Of a stretch of 64,000 nucleotides of DNA, positions 59,014-64,000 are shown piece after piece. Source of the DNA: Acidimicrobium ferrooxidans DSM 10331 (lineage in GTDB: Bacteria; Actinomycetota; Acidimicrobiia; Acidimicrobiales; Acidimicrobiaceae); NCBI RefSeq assembly GCF_000023265.1, contig NC_013124.1, positions 682,001-746,000 of the forward strand. Direction: 5' to 3'. Within the stretch, counting starts at the first letter, position 1; each line of letters opens with the position of its first letter. The position numbers and the translations under genes were made by a program. The notes beneath the pieces were generated by a model. The model made no database searches and had not been told where the DNA came from. It was given only the letters and a program-made list of their open reading frames with translations.

Positions 59014-59023
59014 ACTCTAGGGT
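59014..59023. promoter_or_regulatory. Overlapping divergent -10 boxes, carboxylase and birA
   Basis: TAGGGT on the plus strand (59018-59023) is 7 nt before the birA GTG at 59031. TAGAGT on the minus strand (59019-59014) would start the carboxylase transcript with a leader of about 40 nt that has a strong ribosome site. The two -10 boxes share their TA dinucleotide. Confidence 0.5.
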
Positions 59024-59030
59024 GGAGTCC

Positions 59031-59807
59031 GTGGCAGGACGTCGAGCGCCCTGGCGGCTGATCCTATCGGACGAGGTCGACTCCACCAATCGCGTCCTCG
59101 CGGCTCGCGCCCGGTGGGCCGGCGCGCACCTGGTGGTGGTCGCCGATCACCAGCGCAGTGGTCGTGGGCGCCGTGGTCGGACCTTCGTCGACGTGCCCGG
59201 GGGCTCCCTGCTCGTCTCGTCGCTCCATCGCTACGAGGCACCGGCGCGCCCGATGCTCCTCGGAGCGTCCGTCGGTGGCGCTGCGGCCAGCACGCTGCGC
59301 CGCCTCGGCGTCGCCCAGGGAGCGTGGCTGTGGCCGAACGACGTGGTGGTGGGCGAGGCCAAGGTTGGCGGGGCCCTGATCGAGGCGTCCTGGCAGGGCG
59401 GTTCGCTCGAGTTCGTCGTCGGGTTCGGCCTGAACCTCGCCGGTTGTCCCGAGGTGCCAGGTCGCCAGCTCGCCGACCTCGGCTCGCTCGCTGGCCGGTC
59501 GATCACACGCGACGAGGCCCTCGGGGTCTGGCTCGAGGAGCTCGCGTCCTGGCTCGAGCGCTGGTCTCGGGGCGATGACGTGCTGGGCGGTGCGCGTGCG
59601 TTGCTCGCGGGGATCGGCGAGGAGGTCGTTGTCGAACGAGCTGCGGGTGAGCTTCGCGGACGTGTCGTCGGATTGGGTCCCTCGGGTGCCTTGGTGCTCC
59701 GTCACGACGGTGCTACGTTCGAGGTGAGCGAGGCAGACCTCGTCCGTCTCGTCCGCTCGTCCACGGGAGCCACTCGAGCCGACGACCAAGGAGGCACGCA
59801 CGCATGA
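59031..59807 (+). CDS. birA: Biotin--[acetyl-CoA carboxylase] ligase
   Basis: This 258-residue BirA lacks the N-terminal repressor HTH, so it is a ligase only. It has DEVDSTNRVLAARA, DHQRSGRGRRGRTFVDVPGGSL (the adenylate loop GRGRRG), and KVGGALIEASWQGG. It attaches biotin to the BCCP domain encoded on the other strand. The GTG is set by a TAGGGT box 7 nt upstream. The stop overlaps the acyl-CoA dehydrogenase ATG (ATGA), linking the two genes. Confidence 0.93.
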   Translation: MAGRRAPWRLILSDEVDSTNRVLAARARWAGAHLVVVADHQRSGRGRRGRTFVDVPGGSLLVSSLHRYEAPARPMLLGASVGGAAASTLRRLGVAQGAWLWPNDVVVGEAKVGGALIEASWQGGSLEFVVGFGLNLAGCPEVPGRQLADLGSLAGRSITRDEALGVWLEELASWLERWSRGDDVLGGARALLAGIGEEVVVERAAGELRGRVVGLGPSGALVLRHDGATFEVSEADLVRLVRSSTGATRADDQGGTHA

Positions 59808-60943
59808 CGGTGGAGTTCTCGCCGGAACACGAGCAGCTGCGGTCCGTGGTTGCGGACTTCGTCGCGGGAGAGGTCGCGCCGAACGCTGCCGCGTGGGATC
59901 GTGAGGAGCGATTCCCACTCGAGGCGGTGCGCACCATGGGCAAGCTCGGCTTGTTCGGGATCCCGTTCCCGTCGCGCTACGGCGGCGGGGATGGGGACTT
60001 CACCTCCTTGTGCATCGCGATCGAGGAGGTCGCCAAGGCGGACTCGTCGCTCGCGATCACCCTCTCGGCCGGTGTCGGGCTCGGTGCGAGTCCGATCTAC
60101 CGCTTCGGCACCGACGCGCAACGCGAACGCTGGCTCCCAGCCCTCGTCCGGGGCGAAGCCCTCGGTGCCTTCGGCCTGACCGAGCCGGAGGCCGGATCGG
60201 ACGCCGGCGCGACGCGAACACGCGCCGAGCGCGTCGCTGACCGATGGCGTCTGCGCGGCGAGAAGGCCTACATCACGAACTCGGGCACGCCCATCACCTC
60301 CGTCGTCACCGTCACGGCGCGAACGGACGAAGGGATCAGCGCGTTCATCGTGCCGGCCGGGACCGCTGGTCTCACGGTGCTGCCGTCCTATCGCAAACTC
60401 GGGTGGCGCGCGTCCGATACCCACGGCATCGTGCTCGAGGACGCCGAGGTCGGCGACGACGCGCTGCTCGGAGCGCCAGGGGCTGGCTTTCGGCAGTTCC
60501 TCGCGACCCTCGACGAGGGACGTGTCGCCATCGCAGCGCTCGCGCTCGGTCTCCAGGAGGCGTGCCTGCGCGAGGGTCTCGAGTGGGCGAAGGCGCGCAA
60601 CGCCTTCGGCGGTCCGATCGGTCGGTTTCAGGCGATCGCCTTCAAGCTCGCAGACCTCGAGGTCGCGGTGGAGGCCTCTCGTCATCTGGTCTACCGTGCG
60701 GCCTGGCTGCGTGATCAGGGACGCCCGTTTGCGCGCGAGGCGGCGATCGCGAAGCTCTATGCGACCGAGGCGGCGGTGAGCGCCGCCAGGGAGGCGACCC
60801 AGATCCTCGGTGGTGCCGGCTTCATCGAGGACACCCCGGTCGCGCGCTACTACCGCGACGCGAAGATCCTCGAGATCGGTGAAGGCACCTCGGAGATCCA
60901 GCGCTTGGTGATCGCGCGCTCGCTCGGGTTGAGCCCGAGCTAG
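59804..60943 (+). CDS. Acyl-CoA dehydrogenase
   Basis: This 379-residue enzyme introduces a double bond into acyl-CoA with FAD. It has AFGLTEPEAGSDAGATRTRA (FAD loop), EKAYITNSGTPITS, LDEGRVAIAALALGLQEACL and the C-terminal RYYRDAKILEIGEGTSEIQRL with the catalytic base position. It resembles short-chain and branched-chain dehydrogenases; the exact chain length is unknown. It is translationally coupled with birA, an unusual pairing that suggests a link to acyl-CoA carboxylation. Confidence 0.95.
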   Translation: MTVEFSPEHEQLRSVVADFVAGEVAPNAAAWDREERFPLEAVRTMGKLGLFGIPFPSRYGGGDGDFTSLCIAIEEVAKADSSLAITLSAGVGLGASPIYRFGTDAQRERWLPALVRGEALGAFGLTEPEAGSDAGATRTRAERVADRWRLRGEKAYITNSGTPITSVVTVTARTDEGISAFIVPAGTAGLTVLPSYRKLGWRASDTHGIVLEDAEVGDDALLGAPGAGFRQFLATLDEGRVAIAALALGLQEACLREGLEWAKARNAFGGPIGRFQAIAFKLADLEVAVEASRHLVYRAAWLRDQGRPFAREAAIAKLYATEAAVSAAREATQILGGAGFIEDTPVARYYRDAKILEIGEGTSEIQRLVIARSLGLSPS

Positions 60944-60972
60944 CATGAGCGCCGCATGGATCGGCTCGTCCT

Positions 60973-62040
60973 ATGAAGGCGCTCGTCCTCGCTGGCGGTT
61001 CGGGGACGCGGCTGCGTCCCATCACCCATACCGCGGCCAAGCAACTGGTCCCGATCGCGAATCGGCCCATCCTCTTCTGGGCGCTCGACTCGATCGCCGA
61101 GGCGGGCATCCGTGAGGTGGGGATGATCGTCGGCCACACGAAGGACGAGGTCCGCGCTGCGGTCGGCGATGGCTCGGCCTTCGGGCTCTCGGTCACTTAC
61201 CTCGAGCAACCCCAGCCGCTCGGACTCGCGCACGCGGTCAGCGTCGCGCGTGACTGGCTCGGCGACGACGACTTTTGCATGTACCTCGGCGACAACGTCT
61301 TGCTCGGTGGCGTCGCGCCATTCGTCGAGCGGTTCGGTCGACCCGGCCGTAGCGAGGACGCACTCGTGCTGCTCGCCAAGGTCGACGACCCGACGCGGTT
61401 CGGCGTCGCGGAGTTCGACACCGAGGGGCGCCTCGTCCGCCTCGTCGAGAAGCCGTCGGTCCCCCCGAGCGACCTCGCGCTCGTGGGCGTGTACTTCTTC
61501 AGTCCAGCGGTCCACGACGCCATCAGCCAGATTCGCCCGTCCGCTCGTGGTGAGTTGGAGATCACCGACGCCATCGACGCGCTCATCACGAGCGGACGCA
61601 TCGTGGACGCGCTCGCGGTCGATGGTTTCTGGAAGGACCTCGGCGACCCCGAGGCGCTGCTGGCCGGCAATCGCTTCATGCTGCTCGGGATCGAGGGTTC
61701 GGTCGAGGGGACGGTCGTGGACTCCTCGGTGGACGGCCCGGTCGTGGTCGAGCCTGGTGCCGTCGTGGAGCGCACGGTGGTGCGCGGTCCCGCCACCATC
61801 GGTCGCGGGGCCCGCATCGTCGATGCGTACGTCGGGCCGTTCTCTGCGATCGGTCCCGACTGCGAGCTGCGGGCCACCGAGATCCAGAACTCGATCGTTC
61901 TCGCCGGCGCCAGGATCGATGGTGTCGGCCCGTTGGACGGCTGCATCATCGGACGGAGCGCTGTCGTCGAGCGCCGAGGCCACCTCCCACGTGCGACCAG
62001 CGTCGTGGTCGGCGACCACTCTCGGCTCGAGCTCGCCTGA
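60973..62040 (+). CDS. rfbA: Glucose-1-phosphate thymidylyltransferase, long form
   Basis: This 355-residue nucleotidyltransferase makes dTDP-glucose for deoxysugars. It has LVLAGGSGTRLRPITHT, KQLVPIANRPILFWAL, the DDFCMYLGDNVLL centre and FVEKPxxPPS-type VEKPSVPPSDLALVGVYFF. A C-terminal left-handed beta-helix extension (about 240-355, hexapeptide repeats such as PVVVEPGAVVERTVVRGPATIG) marks the long type seen in antibiotic and some polysaccharide pathways. The next two genes complete two more steps. Confidence 0.92.
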   Translation: MKALVLAGGSGTRLRPITHTAAKQLVPIANRPILFWALDSIAEAGIREVGMIVGHTKDEVRAAVGDGSAFGLSVTYLEQPQPLGLAHAVSVARDWLGDDDFCMYLGDNVLLGGVAPFVERFGRPGRSEDALVLLAKVDDPTRFGVAEFDTEGRLVRLVEKPSVPPSDLALVGVYFFSPAVHDAISQIRPSARGELEITDAIDALITSGRIVDALAVDGFWKDLGDPEALLAGNRFMLLGIEGSVEGTVVDSSVDGPVVVEPGAVVERTVVRGPATIGRGARIVDAYVGPFSAIGPDCELRATEIQNSIVLAGARIDGVGPLDGCIIGRSAVVERRGHLPRATSVVVGDHSRLELA

Positions 62041-62116
62041 GCCGAGAGGCGGCCAAGGTCGGTCGCTAGGCTGCCGGGCGCCCGTCGAGGGTGCATCGCA
62101 GGTGAGGAGGAGTGGC

Positions 62117-63124
62117 ATGCGGCTTCTGGTGACCGGTGGAGCGGGATTCATCGGCTCGAACTATGTCCACGAGCGAGTGGCCCGCCACCCAGACGACCGG
62201 ATCGTCGTGCTCGATGCCTTCACCTATGCCGGCTGTCGTGAGAGCCTCCGCGACGTCGATGACCACATTCGCATCGTCGAAGGCGACATCGGCGACACCG
62301 AGCTCGTGAGCTCGCTGCTCGACGAGGAGCGCATCGAGGTGATCGTCAACTTCGCCGCCGAGTCGCACAACTCGCTCGCGATCATCGACCCGGAGCGCTT
62401 CTTCCGGACCAACGTGCTCGGCACCGTCGGACTGCTCGAGGCCGCGCGTCGGCACGACGGCTTGGTGCGATTCCATCACGTCTCGACGTGCGAGGTCTAC
62501 GGCGACCTGGAGCTCGACGAGGAGCGAGCCTTCACCGAAGACGACCCCTACCGGCCCCGCACCCCCTACAACGCGTCCAAGGCCGGCGCCGATCACGCCG
62601 TGCGGGCCTACCACCTGACCTACGGCGTGCCGATCACGATCACGAACTGCGCCAACAACTACGGGCCCTACCAGTTCCCCGAGAAGGTGATCCCTTTGTT
62701 CGTGACGCGCGCGCTGCGTGATGCTCCCCTGCCGATGTACGCATCGAAGGAGAATCGCCGGGAGTGGATCCACGTGCGCGATCACGCGGCCGCGATCGAC
62801 CGGGTGCTGGAGGCCGGCACCGTCGGCGAGACCTACCACGTGGGCACCGGCGTCGAGCGCTCGATCGAGCAGATCGCCACTTCGGTCCTCGACCTGCTCG
62901 GCAAGCCACGGAGCCTCATCGAGGTGGTGCCCGATCGGCCATCACACGACCGGCGCTACGTGCTGGACTCGACGAAGCTGCGCACCAGCCTCGGTTGGGA
63001 GCCGACGGTCGCCTTCGACGAAGGCCTTGCGTCGACCGTTGCGTGGTACGTCGAGCATCCCGAGTGGTGGGAGCCCCTGCTTGGCCGTGCTCCTGTCGTC
63101 GAAGGCGAGGCCTGGCGCCGGTGA
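62117..63124 (+). CDS. rfbB: dTDP-glucose 4,6-dehydratase
   Basis: This 335-residue extended-SDR enzyme converts dTDP-glucose to 4-keto-6-deoxyglucose. It has LLVTGGAGFIGSNYVHERV (NAD), FAAESHNSLAI, the catalytic region STCEVYGDLELDE, YNASKAGADHAVRAY (Tyr, Lys) and the substrate region NCANNYGPYQFPEKVIPLF. The ATG follows GAGGAGG. A TAGGCT box about 45 nt upstream is a plausible extra promoter. It overlaps the next start by GTGA. Confidence 0.95.
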   Translation: MRLLVTGGAGFIGSNYVHERVARHPDDRIVVLDAFTYAGCRESLRDVDDHIRIVEGDIGDTELVSSLLDEERIEVIVNFAAESHNSLAIIDPERFFRTNVLGTVGLLEAARRHDGLVRFHHVSTCEVYGDLELDEERAFTEDDPYRPRTPYNASKAGADHAVRAYHLTYGVPITITNCANNYGPYQFPEKVIPLFVTRALRDAPLPMYASKENRREWIHVRDHAAAIDRVLEAGTVGETYHVGTGVERSIEQIATSVLDLLGKPRSLIEVVPDRPSHDRRYVLDSTKLRTSLGWEPTVAFDEGLASTVAWYVEHPEWWEPLLGRAPVVEGEAWRR

Positions 63125-63981
63125 GCGATCGCATCGTGGTCCTCGGTGCGGGCGGTCAGCTCGGTCGGCGGTTGGTGCGCGCGTTCGAGCGCACCAGCGC
63201 CGCGGAGGTCGTCGGTCTCGATCGTCGAGCACTCGACGTCACCGAGCGTGTGGCGGTGCACGGTGCCGTCGACGCACTCCGGCCACGCTGGATCGTGAAC
63301 GCCGCCGCGATGACGGCCGTCGACGCCTGTGAGCGCGAGGTAGAGCGGGCGGTTCGGCTCAACGCCCTCGCCGTGCGTTGGCTCGTCGAGGCCGCCGAGC
63401 GCGCCGGTGCGCGCGTATGTCAGGTGTCGACCGACTACGTCTTCGACGGTACCGCCACGCGTCCTTATACGGAGGCCGACCAGCCGAACCCCATGAGTGT
63501 CTACGGCCTCACGAAACTCCAGGGGGAGCGCGAGTTGCGTCCCGGGATCGACAGTTGTGTGCGGACCTCCTGGCTGATGAGTGCCGACGATCGTTGCATG
63601 CTCGGGACCATCGACCGCCTTCGCCGAGGACCTGGGCCCTTGCGCTTCGTCGAGGACCAGGTCGGTTCTCCGAGCTTCGCGGACGACGTCGCGCTCGGCA
63701 TCGTGGAGCTCGTGCGTCGTGAGGTGACCGGCGTCATCCACGTGACGAACGACGGTCAGGCGAGCTGGTACGACGTCGCGAGGGAGGCACTTCGGGCCTT
63801 TGGCGACGATCCACACCGAGTCGAGCCGATCCCCACGACGCAACTCGCCGGCAGCTTCGTCGCTCCGCGACCTGCCTTCTCGGTGCTCGCCGGGGTCGTG
63901 CGCGCCGCGGTCGGGCTCGAGCCCCTGCGACCGTGGCAGGAGGCGCTCGGAGCTGCGGTCAGCGAGCGTGCTCGTGGATGA
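63121..63981 (+). CDS. rfbD: dTDP-4-dehydrorhamnose reductase
   Basis: This 286-residue SDR has VVLGAGGQLGRRLVRAF (NADPH), the INAAAxTAVDxAE-type VNAAAMTAVDACE, QVSTDYVFDGTA, YGLTKLQGE (Tyr, Lys) and SVYGLTK. It reduces dTDP-4-keto-rhamnose to dTDP-rhamnose in the last step. The epimerase gene rfbC was not found in this window. The GTG overlaps the rfbB stop. The next start overlaps its own stop. Confidence 0.94.
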   Translation: MSDRIVVLGAGGQLGRRLVRAFERTSAAEVVGLDRRALDVTERVAVHGAVDALRPRWIVNAAAMTAVDACEREVERAVRLNALAVRWLVEAAERAGARVCQVSTDYVFDGTATRPYTEADQPNPMSVYGLTKLQGERELRPGIDSCVRTSWLMSADDRCMLGTIDRLRRGPGPLRFVEDQVGSPSFADDVALGIVELVRREVTGVIHVTNDGQASWYDVAREALRAFGDDPHRVEPIPTTQLAGSFVAPRPAFSVLAGVVRAAVGLEPLRPWQEALGAAVSERARG

Positions 63982-64000
63982 GCTCTGGGCGGTCGTGGTC
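63974..64000 (+). CDS. Start of a probable glycosyltransferase (partial)
   Basis: Only nine codons remain: GTG followed by DELWAVVV. A hydrophobic strand right after the start (WAVVV) resembles the first strand of family 2 glycosyltransferases, which fits a rhamnosyltransferase after rfbD. An ATG 4 nt downstream in another frame overlapping the rfbD stop is an alternative start. The window ends here, so the call is tentative. Confidence 0.35.

Overview
The window is a high-GC, gene-dense actinobacterial chromosome segment. GTG and TTG starts are frequent, and there is an F420-type flavin enzyme, a GTP-dependent PEP carboxykinase, a homodimeric AceE, several B12 enzymes, and DUF3040/DUF1707/DUF4232-type proteins. 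The gene set suggests a lineage near Acidimicrobiia (Acidimicrobium-like); that placement is inference. I saw no rRNA, tRNA or CRISPR array.

Positions 1-11.7 kb are an accessory zone. Two copies of one IS3-family element (IS-A) lie in inverted orientation at 1-360 (cut by the window edge) and 10355-11643. A second IS3-family element (IS-B) has a nearly complete but damaged copy at 7838-9112 and fragments at 607-713, 1700-2253 and 2257-2372. A scrap of a third transposase lies at about 1530-1706. A VapBC toxin-antitoxin pair sits among this debris. Between the elements are threonine aldolase, a PIG-L deacetylase, small DUF proteins, an HNH nuclease, a secreted protein, an ICMT-like methyltransferase and a YwaF-type membrane protein. 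IS-A at 10355 has split a GIY-YIG (T5orf172-type) gene. Both halves, the reading frame across the junction and a 3-bp target duplication can be read.

From 11.8 to 34 kb are housekeeping and catabolic genes: thiL, pckG, an MFS transporter, an F420/PPOX protein, a class IV aminotransferase, an XdhC-like protein, an acyl-CoA dehydrogenase with an apparent frameshift, ggt, an ald/amine oxidase/class III aminotransferase operon ending in a strong hairpin, a response regulator/histidine kinase/secreted glycosidase operon, a nitroreductase with a metallo-hydrolase, an AhpD-like protein, two coupled ATP-grasp ligases, an unknown alpha/beta protein, thiE and an HhH-GPD glycosylase.

From 35 to 47 kb lie aceE (minus), rnhA, an SDR, an aldo-keto reductase, then lpdA, an E2 acyltransferase and a single-chain LipB-LipA fusion. 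These supply and lipoylate a 2-oxo acid dehydrogenase. A peptidase and an HtrA protease follow. From 47 to 59.8 kb come cobalamin adenosyltransferase, metH, leucyl aminopeptidase, an unknown gene, a mutase large subunit, PCD, a rhodanese-ThiF fusion, a nitroreductase, biotin carboxylase/BCCP, birA and an acyl-CoA dehydrogenase. The window ends in a dTDP-rhamnose cluster (rfbA, rfbB, rfbD) and the first codons of a probable glycosyltransferase.

Many genes carry a TANNNT -10 box 6-8 nt before an ATG or GTG, which is the signature of leaderless mRNAs. Three divergent pairs appear to share overlapping -10 boxes. Tail-to-tail gene overlaps are common, and much of the genome between operons is only tens of bases long.
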